A stretch of 64,000 nt of DNA from Streptococcus pseudoporcinus LQ 940-04 (GCF_000188035.1 NZ_AEUY02000005.1:868001-932000), one strand, 5' to 3'; positions 9,800-20,028 are shown, counted from the first letter of the stretch. Made by a program: numbers and translations. Notes: generated from the letters alone by a model not told the origin.

Positions 9800-10727
9800 T
9801 CAAATGAAGAAAGACCAACTGTTTGAGGGCTTTTATCTGATCAAATCGGCAGAAGTAAGGAAAACAAGAGCTGGTAAGGATTATATTTCCTTTACTTTTC
9901 AAGATGATTCTGGTGAGATTTCAGGCAATCTTTGGGATGCACAACCTTACAATGTTGAGGAATTTGTGGCTGGGAAAATTGTTCATATGAAAGGGCGCCG
10001 CGAGGTCTATAATGGGACTCCTCAAGTTAACCAAATTACCCTTCGTAATACAAGAGAAGGGGAGCCAAATGACCCACGTGACTTTAAAGAGAAGGCACCA
10101 GTGAGTGTTGGTGATGTCCGCGATTACTTAGAACAAATGCTTTTTAAAATTGAGAATGCAACTTGGCAAAGAATTGTTAGAGCGCTTTACCGAAAATTCG
10201 ATAAGGAATTTTATACTTATCCAGCTGCTAAAACTAATCACCATGCTTTTGAATCCGGTCTAGCTTATCATACTGCAACCATGGTTCGTTTAGCAGATAG
10301 TATTGGAGATATCTATCCCGACTTAAACAAGAGTCTGCTTTTTTCTGGGATAATGCTTCATGATCTAGCCAAAGTATTAGAGTTGACAGGCCCAGATCAT
10401 ACAGAATATACTGTTCGAGGAAATTTAATTGGTCATATTTCTTTAATTAATGAAGAAATTACAAAAGTTATCAATGAGCTACAAATTGACGATACCAAAG
10501 AAGAAGTTATTGTCCTTAGACATTTGATTTTGAGTCATCATGGTCAACTGGAGTATGGTAGTCCAGTTCGTCCAAGGATTATGGAAGCTGAAATACTGCA
10601 CATGATTGACAATATTGATGCTAATATGATGATGATGTTAACAGCTCTGAATCGTGTAGGAGAAGGTGAAATGACTAACCGGATTTTTGCCATGGATAAC
10701 CGCTCATTTTACAAACCGAAGTATTAA
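9789..10727 (+). CDS. yhaM: 3'-5' exoribonuclease YhaM (CBF1 homologue)
   Basis: Cytosolic exoribonuclease family found in Gram-positive bacteria. The N-terminal OB-fold nucleic acid-binding domain covers about residues 1-90. A C-terminal HD phosphohydrolase domain follows, with HHAFESGLAYHT and the metal-binding LHDLAK pair. Length is 312 residues, normal for the family. The start lies inside the end of rmuC, so the two are coupled. In S. pyogenes the family trims RNA 3' ends; the same role is inferred here. Confidence 0.9.
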   Translation: MKINQMKKDQLFEGFYLIKSAEVRKTRAGKDYISFTFQDDSGEISGNLWDAQPYNVEEFVAGKIVHMKGRREVYNGTPQVNQITLRNTREGEPNDPRDFKEKAPVSVGDVRDYLEQMLFKIENATWQRIVRALYRKFDKEFYTYPAAKTNHHAFESGLAYHTATMVRLADSIGDIYPDLNKSLLFSGIMLHDLAKVLELTGPDHTEYTVRGNLIGHISLINEEITKVINELQIDDTKEEVIVLRHLILSHHGQLEYGSPVRPRIMEAEILHMIDNIDANMMMMLTALNRVGEGEMTNRIFAMDNRSFYKPKY

Positions 10728-10796
10728 ATGTTACATTTTGGTTAAATTATTATCAAAAGTACGAGAATAGCGTAAAAAGGCGATTTGTCGCGCTTG

Positions 10797-10832
10797 CGAA
10801 CGTTCGTCTTTTTTTTGCCTTTATGATATAAT
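10797..10832 (+). promoter_or_regulatory. purR promoter with palindrome overlapping the -35 region
   Basis: TGATATAAT at 10824-10832 is an extended -10. The perfect palindrome CGAACGTTCG (10797-10806) overlaps the place of the -35 box. It contains two head-to-head CGAAC cores, resembling divergent PurBoxes (CCGAAC) but lacking one C in each half. Autoregulation by PurR is a guess. Confidence 0.4.
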
Positions 10833-10862
10833 TTTTTTAAAGTACATTATTATGGGGTCAGA

Positions 10863-11678
10863 ATGAAATTAAGACGTAGCGAAAGAATGGTTGTTATCTC
10901 AAATTACCTGATTAACAACCCCTATAAGTTAACTAGTTTAAATACATTTGCAACAAAATATGAAGCGGCGAAATCTTCTATCTCAGAGGATATTGCTATT
11001 ATCAAAAAAGCATTTGAAGAGTCAAATATCGGTGAAATTGAAACCTTGACTGGAGCTAGTGGAGGTGTTATTTTTACGCCAAGCATCTCAGAAGAAGAAG
11101 CTAGGGCTATTGTCCAAGATTTGTGTCAACGTCTTTCGGAAAATAACCGTATTTTACCAGGTGGTTACATTTATCTGTCTGACCTCTTAAGTACACCAAA
11201 AATTTTACAAAATATTGGCCGGATTATTGCTAACGCCTTCAAAGGACAAAAAATAGATGCTGTTATGACAGTGGCTACAAAAGGAGTTCCTTTGGCTAAC
11301 GCAGTTGCCAATATTTTAAATGTTCCCTTTGTTATTGTTAGACGCGATTTAAAAATCACAGAGGGTTCAACAGTATCCGTTAACTATGCTAGTGCTTCTA
11401 GTGACCGTATCGAAAAAATGTTTTTATCAAAACGTAGTTTACGACCAAATAGTAGGGTACTTATCGTAGATGACTTCCTTAAAGGTGGAGGCACTATCAC
11501 AGGAATGATTAGCTTGTTATCTGAGTTTGATAGTCATTTAGTGGGAGTAGCGGTCTTTGCAGAGAATGCTAAAGAAGAGCGTGAAGATATGATTTACAAG
11601 TCACTTCTGAAAGTTTCAGAAATTGATGTAAAGAATAACAAAGTCGTTGTTGAAGTGGGGAATATTTTTAATGATTGA
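10863..11678 (+). CDS. purR: Purine operon regulator PurR
   Basis: Transcription regulator of purine synthesis genes that senses PRPP. The 271-residue protein has an N-terminal winged helix (about residues 1-75). A phosphoribosyltransferase-like domain follows, with the PRPP-binding VLIVDDFLKGGGT loop near residues 200-212. In lactic acid bacteria PurR binds PurBox sequences. It has its own promoter. The surface protein gene begins only 22 bp after its stop with no clear promoter between, so the two may be cotranscribed. Confidence 0.93.
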   Translation: MKLRRSERMVVISNYLINNPYKLTSLNTFATKYEAAKSSISEDIAIIKKAFEESNIGEIETLTGASGGVIFTPSISEEEARAIVQDLCQRLSENNRILPGGYIYLSDLLSTPKILQNIGRIIANAFKGQKIDAVMTVATKGVPLANAVANILNVPFVIVRRDLKITEGSTVSVNYASASSDRIEKMFLSKRSLRPNSRVLIVDDFLKGGGTITGMISLLSEFDSHLVGVAVFAENAKEEREDMIYKSLLKVSEIDVKNNKVVVEVGNIFND

Positions 11679-11700
11679 CGAAGAGAGAAAAGGAAATAAA

Positions 11701-14295
11701 ATGGAATTTGAAACAAATAAGAGTAAACAACTCAAAAATACCATTGCTTTGACGTCGACTTTGGCGTTGCTTGGAGCTAGCATTGGGATGCAACAACAGG
11801 TAAAGGCAGAGGAGAACACTGAGAATAGTACTCCTAATACTGGAACTAGTGATCCTAGTTCACCTAAAGCTACAGCAGAAGAAACGAAAAAAAGTCTTGA
11901 TGCGAAAGAAGCTAAGCTTGAAAAGCAAAGTTCAGAGTTAGACTCTGTTAATACAGATATCAAAACTACTAATGAACAGATTGCAGGCTTAGAGGCTGAG
12001 CGCCAAGCTAAAGAGGAAGAGCTTGCAAAGGCAAAACAAACTCTAGAAACAGTGTCAAATGCTTCTGAAACAGAATTTAATGCATTAGTAGATAAACATA
12101 AAGAAGAAATTTCTAAAACTGAAAATCAGATTCAAGTTGCTCAGGCTACTGAAACACAAATTTCAAAGCAGGTTAATGCTCAAACTTCTGAAGTGACTGC
12201 TGCTACTAATGAAGCTAAAAGATTAGTCGAAAGAGCTGCGGTAGCTAAAAAACAAGTAACAGATTTAAATAACTTGGTTAACAAACCTAAAACAATTGCG
12301 ACAGAAGCAGAAAATGCCACTAAAGCAGTTCAGACTGCTACTGCTGATTTAGCGAAAGCCCAGAAAAATTTAACAAGTGTTACTAGTACTACAAAAACCC
12401 AACTTTCAAATGAACTAGCTTCTAACCAAAAGAGTCTTGAAAGTAAAAAAGCAGAATTAGCTAAGGTTCAATCAACTACAGGGAATACAACAGTTAACAT
12501 TCTAGGTGCAAACAAGATGGTTGCTCCAGCAGGCTTCCCTATTAACGAAATTAAAAAATTAGTATCAAGTGGTTACATTGGTAGTCAGTCCTACGTTAAT
12601 GCCTACAATTCGATGCAATCGACGCTAGTTGCAAAAGCAAGCCCTGGTGCTTCAATGAATCACTATGTTGATATTGCTAAAGATTTGAACCGTTTCGTTA
12701 ACCCAGATAAATTAACACCAGAAGTTCAAAATGAATTGGCACTCTTTGCAGCTGCGATGATTAATTCTGTTCGTCAACAACTTGGTTTACCTCCAGTTGT
12801 TGTCTCTGAGGGGGCACAAGCATTTGTTCGAGCTTTAACAACCTCTTATAAAGCAACTCACGGAACAAAGGTGCCATCCTTTACCTATGGGCAACCGGGT
12901 GTAGCAGGCCACTATGGTGTTGGACCACACGATAAAACCTTAATTGAACGAGCAGCCACAAGTGTTGGACTTATCCCAAATGATGATAATATGTATGAAG
13001 ATATTGGTTTCTTCAACGATGTTCATACTGTTAATGGAATCAAGCGCAGCATTTACAATACAATTAAGTATATGCTTTTCACTGATCACCTGCACGGGAA
13101 CACCTTTGGTCATACTGTTAACCTTCTTAGGGTGGATAAAAGTAATCCAAATGCTCCAGTACACCTCGGCGTTTCTACTGAAACAGTGGCAGGTCTAGGA
13201 ACCCACTTTGTTGTTTTCCCAGCGACAAATATTCGTAATGCTAGCCTGTTTAACCAAAAACTTGTTTCCGGCTCTAGCCTAGTAGCTGTTGATACTGCAA
13301 AGGTTTCAACCTTGAAAACAAGTATTGCAAATATTACAAACAAGATTAACTCACTTAAAGGGCGCCTTGCTCAAATCTCATCTGAAGCTCCGGTCAAAGC
13401 GGCACAAAACCAAGTCAATCTAAAAAAAGCTCAGTTAACTGCCGCAAAAGCTTTGTCAGCATCATTATCTGAACAATTAACGAAACTCAATCAGTCTAAA
13501 GATGAATTGACTAAGCAACTTAAAGCAGCACAAGGGAATCAGGTTGACATCAAAGCTAAATTAGACAAAGCCTTGAGTGCATTATCAAACAAAAAAGTTG
13601 ATCTTCATAGACTTGAAACAAAACAAAAAGCGCTTAAAGCCCAAGTGACGTCTTTAGTTGCGAAAAAAGTTGAACTTAAAAAAGTGTTAGAGTTAAACTT
13701 AGCTCCTAATCGTAAGGAATTGGCTAAACAAAGGCTTAACGCTGCTCAGAATGGCTTGAAACAAATCACCGCGTCATTGGCAGAGAAGAATAAACAGTTA
13801 GTAGATTTGACGTCTTTAAAAGATAAGCTTGAAGCAGAGATTAATATGACAAGTCGACATGTATTTGTCTTAAAAGATCATCTCAAAAAACAGCTTGCAG
13901 ATGAGGCGATGATAATGACAAAAGAGTTTAAGTCTGATTCAAACAGGGCTCTTGCTCCAGTGGCTCTCCTTGCAGATGCTGCATCTAAAACAGCTTCAGA
14001 TCTTGTTGCCAAAACAGCTCAAACAATTGTTTCAAATGCCGCTACAGTCGCAAAAGAAGCTATTGCAATTGTTCCAGATGTTGTTGGTAATCAGAATATT
14101 GTTGGTAAAGTTGCGGAGAGTGTGACTAAAAATAATAAATCTAGCCAAAAAGAATACGTAGCAGGTTCGACAACAGCAGGCAATAGTGCAAGCTCAAGTG
14201 ATGAAAGCACAAAACGTGCTATCCGTGCGGGAGTAGTTATGTTGGCAGCAGTTGGCGTAACCGGATATAAGCTTCGTAAAGGCAGTAAAAAATAA
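11701..14295 (+). CDS. Coiled-coil surface protein with SEC10/PgrA-type exclusion domain, no LPXTG
   Basis: Predicted secreted surface protein of 864 residues. The YSIRK-less signal peptide spans about residues 1-36 (hydrophobic ALTSTLALLGASIGM). Long Ala/Lys/Glu-rich coiled coils at about 55-270 and 560-730 flank a central SEC10/PgrA (CAP-like) domain with ALFAAAMINSVRQQLGL and DHLHGNTFGHTVN. The C-terminal end is a hydrophobic segment (AIRAGVVMLAAVGVTGY) with a KLRKGSKK tail, as in sortase substrates, but there is no LPXTG-like motif before it. The start at 11701 follows AAAAGGAA; an in-frame ATG 18 codons earlier lies inside purR. Orthologues sit at this place (purR/rpsL) in pyogenic streptococci. 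Adhesion or binding roles are not visible. Confidence 0.8.
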   Translation: MEFETNKSKQLKNTIALTSTLALLGASIGMQQQVKAEENTENSTPNTGTSDPSSPKATAEETKKSLDAKEAKLEKQSSELDSVNTDIKTTNEQIAGLEAERQAKEEELAKAKQTLETVSNASETEFNALVDKHKEEISKTENQIQVAQATETQISKQVNAQTSEVTAATNEAKRLVERAAVAKKQVTDLNNLVNKPKTIATEAENATKAVQTATADLAKAQKNLTSVTSTTKTQLSNELASNQKSLESKKAELAKVQSTTGNTTVNILGANKMVAPAGFPINEIKKLVSSGYIGSQSYVNAYNSMQSTLVAKASPGASMNHYVDIAKDLNRFVNPDKLTPEVQNELALFAAAMINSVRQQLGLPPVVVSEGAQAFVRALTTSYKATHGTKVPSFTYGQPGVAGHYGVGPHDKTLIERAATSVGLIPNDDNMYEDIGFFNDVHTVNGIKRSIYNTIKYMLFTDHLHGNTFGHTVNLLRVDKSNPNAPVHLGVSTETVAGLGTHFVVFPATNIRNASLFNQKLVSGSSLVAVDTAKVSTLKTSIANITNKINSLKGRLAQISSEAPVKAAQNQVNLKKAQLTAAKALSASLSEQLTKLNQSKDELTKQLKAAQGNQVDIKAKLDKALSALSNKKVDLHRLETKQKALKAQVTSLVAKKVELKKVLELNLAPNRKELAKQRLNAAQNGLKQITASLAEKNKQLVDLTSLKDKLEAEINMTSRHVFVLKDHLKKQLADEAMIMTKEFKSDSNRALAPVALLADAASKTASDLVAKTAQTIVSNAATVAKEAIAIVPDVVGNQNIVGKVAESVTKNNKSSQKEYVAGSTTAGNSASSSDESTKRAIRAGVVMLAAVGVTGYKLRKGSKK

Positions 14296-14314
14296 GAAAA
14301 TCTAACAAATCAGT

Positions 14315-14360
14315 TTGACAAAAAGTACTGTCCATGTTACTATAGTAGACGGTACTTTTT
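14315..14360 (+). promoter_or_regulatory. rpsL promoter nested in a terminator-like hairpin
   Basis: TTGACA (14315-14320), a 17-bp spacer and TGTTACTAT (extended -10, hexamer 14338-14343) form a near-consensus promoter. The inverted arms AAAAAGTAC (14320-14328) and GTACTTTTT (14352-14360) enclose the -10. The same DNA can therefore fold as a terminator for the upstream surface protein transcript. Confidence 0.75.
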
Positions 14361-14479
14361 ACTTTTGGTCTCTCAAAAGTGTACAGAGACGTGCTGACAA
14401 TTGTTGCAAAAGTACACCCAGATTTAGGCTGTCACCAAGTGCTAAATCAACCAAAAATAAAAAACACAGGAGAATGTAG

Positions 14480-14893
14480 ATGCCTACAATTAACCAGTTG
14501 GTACGTAAACCACGTAAATCTAAAATTGAAAAATCAGATTCACCAGCTTTGAACATTGGTTATAACAGTCATAAAAAAGTTCACACTAAAATGTCTGCCC
14601 CACAAAAACGTGGAGTTGCAACACGTGTTGGAACTATGACACCTAAAAAACCTAACTCAGCCCTTCGTAAATTTGCTCGTGTACGTTTGAGCAACCTTAT
14701 TGAAGTGACAGCATACATCCCAGGTATTGGACACAACTTGCAAGAACACAGTGTTGTTCTTATTCGTGGTGGACGTGTAAAAGACCTTCCAGGGGTACGT
14801 TACCATATCGTTCGTGGTGCACTTGATACTGCAGGTGTTGCTGATCGTAAACAAGGCCGTTCTAAATACGGTGCTAAACGTCCAAAAGGATAA
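14480..14893 (+). CDS. rpsL: 30S ribosomal protein S12
   Basis: Decoding-site protein of the 30S subunit, 137 residues. The conserved [19 protein letters not shown] segment is present, as is the loop [16 protein letters not shown]. Lys is at the positions linked to streptomycin response in other bacteria, so the visible sequence is the drug-sensitive type. It starts the rpsL-rpsG pair under a strong promoter, with a ~130-nt leader that has no clear regulatory fold. Confidence 0.98.
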   Translation: MPTINQLVRKPRKSKIEKSDSPALNIGYNSHKKVHTKMSAPQKRGVATRVGTMTPKKPNSALRKFARVRLSNLIEVTAYIPGIGHNLQEHSVVLIRGGRVKDLPGVRYHIVRGALDTAGVADRKQGRSKYGAKRPKG

Positions 14894-14913
14894 TAGAAGG
14901 GGGATAAGAATCA

Positions 14914-15384
14914 ATGAGTCGTAAAAATCAAGCGCCTAAGCGTGAAGTATTACCAGATCCATTATATCATTCAAAAATTGTAACACGTCTTATCAACCGT
15001 GTTATGCTTGATGGTAAACGTGGTACAGCTGCTACTATCGTATACGATGCTTTTGCAACAATCAAAGAAGCAACAGGAAATGATGCTTTAGAAGTTTTTG
15101 AAACAGCAATGGAAAACATCATGCCTGTACTTGAAGTACGTGCACGTCGTGTTGGTGGATCAAACTACCAAGTCCCAGTTGAAGTTCGTCCAGAACGTCG
15201 TACAACTTTAGGTCTTCGTTGGTTAGTTAACGCATCACGTGCTCGTGGTGAACACACTATGAAAGAACGTCTTGCAAAAGAAATCATGGATGCTGCAAAC
15301 AATACAGGTGCATCTGTTAAAAAACGTGAAGACACTCACAAAATGGCTGAAGCTAACCGTGCCTTTGCACACTTCCGTTGGTAA
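14914..15384 (+). CDS. rpsG: 30S ribosomal protein S7
   Basis: Primary 16S rRNA-binding protein that nucleates the 30S head, 156 residues as usual. The start lies 20 bp after rpsL with GAAGGGGGAT as ribosome site. The conserved [19 protein letters not shown] stretch is intact. It is separated from fusA by a terminator and a second promoter, so fusA is partly independent. Confidence 0.98.
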   Translation: MSRKNQAPKREVLPDPLYHSKIVTRLINRVMLDGKRGTAATIVYDAFATIKEATGNDALEVFETAMENIMPVLEVRARRVGGSNYQVPVEVRPERRTTLGLRWLVNASRARGEHTMKERLAKEIMDAANNTGASVKKREDTHKMAEANRAFAHFRW

Positions 15385-15442
15385 GATAGTTCAATTTTTA
15401 AAAATTGAGTTAAGACAACAATCAAGTTTCATAATCTTGTTA

Positions 15443-15470
15443 ACGGGTAGGTCCTGCCTATCCGTTTTTT
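15443..15470 (+). terminator. Terminator after rpsG
   Basis: ACGGGTAGG (15443-15451) pairs with CCTATCCGT (15457-15465), with one G-T pair, followed by six Ts. Confidence 0.75.
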
Positions 15471-15478
15471 ATAAATCA

Positions 15479-15487
15479 TGATATAAT
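15479..15487 (+). promoter_or_regulatory. fusA extended -10 promoter
   Basis: TGATATAAT directly after the rpsG terminator, 36 bp before the fusA start. Confidence 0.6.
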
Positions 15488-15522
15488 GAACTTATCAAAA
15501 AAAATATAGGAGAAAAAACCTA

Positions 15523-17601
15523 ATGGCCCGCGAATTTTCACTAGCAAAAACTCGTAATATTGGTATCATGGCTCACGTTGATGCCGGTAAAACAACTACA
15601 ACAGAGCGTATTCTTTACTATACTGGTAAAATCCATAAAATTGGTGAAACTCACGAAGGTGCGTCACAGATGGACTGGATGGAACAAGAACAAGAACGTG
15701 GTATTACAATCACATCTGCTGCGACAACTGCACAATGGGATGGTCACCGTGTTAACATCATCGACACACCAGGACACGTAGACTTCACCATTGAAGTTCA
15801 ACGTTCACTTCGTGTACTTGATGGAGCAGTTACTGTTCTTGATGCACAATCAGGGGTTGAACCTCAAACTGAAACAGTTTGGCGTCAAGCAACTGAATAT
15901 AAAGTTCCCCGTATCGTTTTTGCTAACAAGATGGATAAAATCGGTGCAGACTTCCTTTACTCAGTAAGCACACTTCACGATCGTCTTCAAGCAAATGCTC
16001 ATCCAATTCAATTACCGATTGGTTCTGAAGATGATTTCTCTGGTATCATTGACTTAATCAAAATGAAAGCCGAAATCTATACTAACGATTTAGGAACAGA
16101 CATCCGCGAAGAAGAAATTCCTGCGGAATATGTGGATCAAGCAAATGAATACCGTGAAAAATTAATTGAAGCAGTTGCAGAAACTGATGAAGAATTAATG
16201 ATGAAATACCTTGAAGGTGAAGAAATCACTAATGAAGAACTTGTTGAAGGTATCCGTAAAGCAACTATCAATGTTGAATTCTTCCCAGTTCTTTGTGGTT
16301 CAGCTTTCAAAAATAAAGGTGTTCAATTGATGCTTGATGCTGTTATTGACTACCTTCCAAGTCCACTTGATATCCCTGCAATTAAAGGTGTTAATCCAGA
16401 TACAGACGAAGAAGAAACACGTCCAGCATCTGATGAAGAGCCATTCGCAGCTCTTGCCTTCAAGATCATGACTGATCCATTTGTAGGTCGTTTAACTTTC
16501 TTCCGCGTTTACTCTGGTATCCTTGAAAGTGGTTCATACGTAATGAACACTTCAAAAAATAAACGTGAACGTATTGGTCGTATTCTTCAAATGCATGCAA
16601 ATACTCGTAAAGAAATCGAAAAAGTGTATGCTGGAGATATTGCTGCTGCGGTTGGTTTGAAAAATACTACAACTGGTGACTCATTAACTGATGAAAAAGC
16701 TAAAGTTATCCTTGAATCAATTGATGTTCCGGAACCAGTTATTCAATTGATGGTTGAGCCTAAATCAAAAGCTGACCAAGATAAAATGGGTGTTGCTCTT
16801 CAAAAACTTGCTGAAGAAGATCCAACTTTCCGTGTTGAAACAAACGTTGAAACTGGTGAAACAGTTATCGCTGGTATGGGTGAGCTTCACTTAGACGTCC
16901 TTGTTGACCGTATGAAACGCGAATTTAAAGTGGAAGCAAATGTAGGAGCTCCTCAGGTATCATACCGTGAAACATTCCGTGCTTCAACTCAAGCGCGTGG
17001 ATTCTTTAAACGCCAATCTGGTGGTAAAGGTCAATTCGGTGATGTTTGGATTGAATTTACACCAAATGAAGAAGGTAAAGGATTTGAGTTCGAAAATGCT
17101 ATCGTTGGTGGTGTGGTTCCGCGTGAATTTATCCCAGCTGTAGAAAAAGGACTTATTGAGTCAATGGCAAATGGTGTTCTTGCTGGATACCCATTGGTTG
17201 ACGTAAAAGCTAAACTTTATGATGGTTCATACCATGACGTTGACTCATCAGAAACTGCCTTCAAGATTGCAGCATCACTTGCCCTTAAAGAAGCAGCTAA
17301 ATCTGCACAACCAGCAATCTTAGAGCCTATGATGCTTGTTACGATTACAGCTCCTGAAGATAACTTAGGAGATGTTATGGGCCATGTTACAGCACGTCGT
17401 GGTCGTGTTGATGGTATGGAAGCTCGTGGTAATGTTCAAGTTGTCCGTGCATACGTTCCACTTGCTGAAATGTTTGGATATGCAACAATTCTTCGTTCAG
17501 CTACCCAAGGACGTGGTACATTCATGATGGTATTTGACCATTACGAAGATGTTCCAAAATCTGTACAAGAAGAAATTATCAAAAAAAATCACGGTGAATA
17601 A
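15523..17601 (+). CDS. fusA: Elongation factor G
   Basis: Ribosomal translocase GTPase, 692 residues, full length. The G domain shows AHVDAGKTT (P-loop), [11 protein letters not shown] (switch I), DTPGHVDF and [10 protein letters not shown]. The C-terminal domains IV and V follow, with the expected [15 protein letters not shown] and [11 protein letters not shown] segments. Codon use is strongly biased towards preferred codons (CGT for Arg, GGT for Gly), as for other highly expressed genes. It lies after rpsL-rpsG with its own promoter and terminator. Confidence 0.98.
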   Translation: MAREFSLAKTRNIGIMAHVDAGKTTTTERILYYTGKIHKIGETHEGASQMDWMEQEQERGITITSAATTAQWDGHRVNIIDTPGHVDFTIEVQRSLRVLDGAVTVLDAQSGVEPQTETVWRQATEYKVPRIVFANKMDKIGADFLYSVSTLHDRLQANAHPIQLPIGSEDDFSGIIDLIKMKAEIYTNDLGTDIREEEIPAEYVDQANEYREKLIEAVAETDEELMMKYLEGEEITNEELVEGIRKATINVEFFPVLCGSAFKNKGVQLMLDAVIDYLPSPLDIPAIKGVNPDTDEEETRPASDEEPFAALAFKIMTDPFVGRLTFFRVYSGILESGSYVMNTSKNKRERIGRILQMHANTRKEIEKVYAGDIAAAVGLKNTTTGDSLTDEKAKVILESIDVPEPVIQLMVEPKSKADQDKMGVALQKLAEEDPTFRVETNVETGETVIAGMGELHLDVLVDRMKREFKVEANVGAPQVSYRETFRASTQARGFFKRQSGGKGQFGDVWIEFTPNEEGKGFEFENAIVGGVVPREFIPAVEKGLIESMANGVLAGYPLVDVKAKLYDGSYHDVDSSETAFKIAASLALKEAAKSAQPAILEPMMLVTITAPEDNLGDVMGHVTARRGRVDGMEARGNVQVVRAYVPLAEMFGYATILRSATQGRGTFMMVFDHYEDVPKSVQEEIIKKNHGE

Positions 17602-17610
17602 TCACTAATA

Positions 17611-17645
17611 AAGAAGCTGAGGGAGATACCTTAGCTTCTTTTTTG
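17611..17645 (+). terminator. Terminator after fusA
   Basis: AAGAAGCTGAGG (17611-17622) pairs with CCTTAGCTTCTT (17629-17640), with one wobble pair, followed by Ts. Confidence 0.85.
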
Positions 17646-17683
17646 TTTGTGAATATCCTTGTTGGACAAATACTATATAACAG

Positions 17684-17787
17684 TGAAAACACTTTCAAAA
17701 AACCCAGTCTTATCAAGCTTTAAGTGGATTTTTTAGTTTGTGAAAATAGTTATATTGTTTGCAATTTTACTGAAATAGTTATATAAT
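17684..17787 (+). promoter_or_regulatory. gap promoter and weak cre-like site
   Basis: TTGCAA (17759-17764), a 17-bp spacer and TATAAT (17782-17787) form the promoter. TGAAAACACTTTCA at 17684-17697 resembles a cre palindrome but has CA in place of the central CG, so CcpA binding is uncertain. Confidence 0.6.
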
Positions 17788-17896
17788 AGTTCTGTTGAAA
17801 GGTTGACGCAAATCTCTACTAGTTAATCTTTTCACAATAGGAAGGGACATTCCCTTAATAATAATTCTTTTGATTTTCATAAGGAGGAAATCACTA

Positions 17897-18907
17897 ATGG
17901 TAGTTAAAGTTGGTATTAACGGTTTCGGTCGTATCGGACGTCTTGCATTCCGTCGTATTCAAAACGTTGAAGGTGTTGAAGTTACTCGTATTAACGATCT
18001 TACAGACCCTAACATGCTTGCACATTTATTGAAATATGATACAACTCAAGGTCGTTTCGATGGAACTGTTGAAGTTAAAGATGGTGGATTTGAAGTAAAC
18101 GGAAACTTTATTAAAGTTTCTGCAGAAAAAGATCCAGAAAACATTGACTGGGCAACTGATGGTGTTGAAATCGTTCTTGAAGCAACTGGTTTCTTTGCTA
18201 AAAAAGCAGCTGCTGAAAAACATTTACATGCTAATGGCGCTAAAAAAGTTGTTATCACAGCTCCTGGTGGAGACGATGTTAAAACTGTTGTATTTAACAC
18301 AAACCATGACATCCTTGATGGATCTGAAACAGTTATCTCTGGTGCTTCATGTACTACAAACTGTTTAGCACCAATGGCTAAAGCTTTACAAGATAACTTT
18401 GGTGTAAAACAAGGTTTAATGACAACTATCCATGCTTACACTGGTGACCAAATGGTTCTTGACGGACCACACCGTGGTGGTGACCTTCGCCGTGCTCGTG
18501 CTGCTGCAGCTAACATTGTGCCAAACTCAACTGGTGCTGCTAAAGCAATCGGTCTTGTTATCCCTGAATTAAATGGTAAACTTGATGGTGCTGCACAACG
18601 TGTTCCTGTTCCAACTGGTTCTGTTACAGAGTTAGTAGCAGTTCTTGAAAAAGAAACTTCAGTAGAAGAAATCAATGCAGCTATGAAAGCAGCAGCTAAC
18701 GATTCTTATGGTTACACTGAAGATCCAATCGTTTCTTCAGACATCGTTGGTATGGCATACGGTTCATTGTTTGATGCTACTCAAACTAAAGTACAAACTG
18801 TTGATGGACAACAATTAGTTAAAGTTGTTTCATGGTACGATAACGAAATGTCTTACACTGCTCAACTTGTACGTACTCTTGAGTACTTTGCAAAAATTGC
18901 TAAATAA
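17897..18907 (+). CDS. gap: Glyceraldehyde-3-phosphate dehydrogenase (Plr/GapC)
   Basis: NAD-dependent glycolytic enzyme, 336 residues. It has the Rossmann [10 protein letters not shown] motif at the N terminus and the catalytic [12 protein letters not shown] with its active-site Cys near residue 152. [14 protein letters not shown] is also present. In pyogenic streptococci this protein (Plr/GapC) is also found on the cell surface and binds plasmin; that is family knowledge, not visible here. AGGAGG at 17882-17887 sets the start at MVVKVGI. An upstream in-frame codon would add nine residues that are not conserved. Codon use indicates high expression. Confidence 0.98.
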   Translation: MVVKVGINGFGRIGRLAFRRIQNVEGVEVTRINDLTDPNMLAHLLKYDTTQGRFDGTVEVKDGGFEVNGNFIKVSAEKDPENIDWATDGVEIVLEATGFFAKKAAAEKHLHANGAKKVVITAPGGDDVKTVVFNTNHDILDGSETVISGASCTTNCLAPMAKALQDNFGVKQGLMTTIHAYTGDQMVLDGPHRGGDLRRARAAAANIVPNSTGAAKAIGLVIPELNGKLDGAAQRVPVPTGSVTELVAVLEKETSVEEINAAMKAAANDSYGYTEDPIVSSDIVGMAYGSLFDATQTKVQTVDGQQLVKVVSWYDNEMSYTAQLVRTLEYFAKIAK

Positions 18908-18919
18908 TACTAATAAGTG

Positions 18920-18948
18920 AAAAGGAAGAACTATTTCTTCCTTTTTTT
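18920..18948 (+). terminator. Terminator after gap
   Basis: AAAGGAAGAA (18921-18930) pairs perfectly with TTCTTCCTTT (18935-18944), followed by a T run. Confidence 0.85.
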
Positions 18949-19113
18949 GTAAATTTTTTTCCGAATAATTAGTAGGAATATCTGGGATATTCTTTGTATA
19001 AATGAAGGTTGCCTTTCAATTACTTGAAAATAACGAAAAATGGATTTCATGTAAGCAATTTTTTTCACTAAAATTCAAAAGAATAGACCGCTCACCCTTT
19101 AATATAGCAGTAC

Positions 19114-19142
19114 TTGACATCACATAAGACTAGCGTTAGAAT
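19114..19142 (+). promoter_or_regulatory. Promoter of the acid phosphatase gene
   Basis: TTGACA (19114-19119), a 17-bp spacer and TAGAAT (19137-19142). A 7-bp inverted repeat GAATATC/GATATTC lies at 18976-18992 in the same intergenic region, role unknown. Confidence 0.6.
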
Positions 19143-19170
19143 TTTATTATCAAACAATAAGGAGAAAATG

Positions 19171-20028
19171 ATGAAAATCCAAAAACAGTTTCTTAATCTT
19201 ATGCTTCCTCTAACACTTTTTCTTTTAGTAGGATGTTCCAATAATGGACAGCTGAACCAGAGTTCTAAAAAGAATACGCCTTCTCAAGAGAAGGTAAGTT
19301 TGACTTATGATCAAGCGCGTTCCAAAGAAAATACCATGTCAACCTTGTGGTATCAAAATGCTGAAGAAGCAAAGGCCCTGTATCTGCAAGGCTATCAATT
19401 GGCAACAGATAGATTAAAAAATCAATTAGAACAAAAAAGCGATAAGCCTTATTCCATTGTTTTAGATATTGATGAAACTGTTTTGGATAATAGTCCTTAT
19501 CAAGCTCAAAATATAAAAGAAGGAACTACTTTTAATCCTAAATCTTGGGACAAGTGGGTACAAAAGAAAGAAGCTAAACCTGTGGCTGGAGCAAAAGATT
19601 TCTTACAATTTGCAGACCAAAGCGGTGTTCAGATATACTATATTTCAGATCGAACAGTAAAACAAGTGGATGCTACGATGGAAAACCTCAAAAAAGAAGG
19701 TCTGCCAGTCCAAGACAAAAGCCATTTCTTGTTCTTAGAAGAGGGAGTGAAATCAAAAGAAAGTAGACGCCAAAAAGTAAAGGAAAATACAAATCTCATC
19801 ATGTTATTTGGGGATAACTTGGTAGACTTTGCAGATTTTTCTAAGAAGTCACACCCTGATAGACAAAAGTTACTAAAGGAGCTCCATGAGGAATTTGGAA
19901 GAAAATTCATTATCTTCCCAAATCCGATGTATGGGTCATGGGAAAGTGCACTTTATGAAGGGAAATACCCTACTGCTAAAGAACAAATGCGGTTACGTGA
20001 TGCAGCCCTAAAAGGATTTGCCGACTGA
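19171..20028 (+). CDS. lppC: Lipoprotein acid phosphatase, HAD superfamily (P4/LppC type)
   Basis: Surface-anchored acid phosphatase, 285 residues. The N-terminal signal ends in the lipobox LLVGC, with Cys22 as lipidation site. The HAD nucleophile motif DIDETVLDN lies near residue 100. GDNLVDFADFS near the C-terminal part supplies the later catalytic aspartates. AAGGAG at 19159-19164 is best spaced for ATG 19171; the ATG at 19168 is only 3 bp away from it. The family resembles Haemophilus P4 (class C) and S. equisimilis LppC. Substrate range (nucleotides, phosphosugars) is not visible. Confidence 0.9.
   Translation: MKIQKQFLNLMLPLTLFLLVGCSNNGQLNQSSKKNTPSQEKVSLTYDQARSKENTMSTLWYQNAEEAKALYLQGYQLATDRLKNQLEQKSDKPYSIVLDIDETVLDNSPYQAQNIKEGTTFNPKSWDKWVQKKEAKPVAGAKDFLQFADQSGVQIYYISDRTVKQVDATMENLKKEGLPVQDKSHFLFLEEGVKSKESRRQKVKENTNLIMLFGDNLVDFADFSKKSHPDRQKLLKELHEEFGRKFIIFPNPMYGSWESALYEGKYPTAKEQMRLRDAALKGFAD

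Noticed and set aside
10772..10818. Possible terminator between yhaM and purR
   Set aside because: The GGC...GCC ends and T run look like a terminator at first, but no continuous stem forms. The palindrome there is better explained as an operator.
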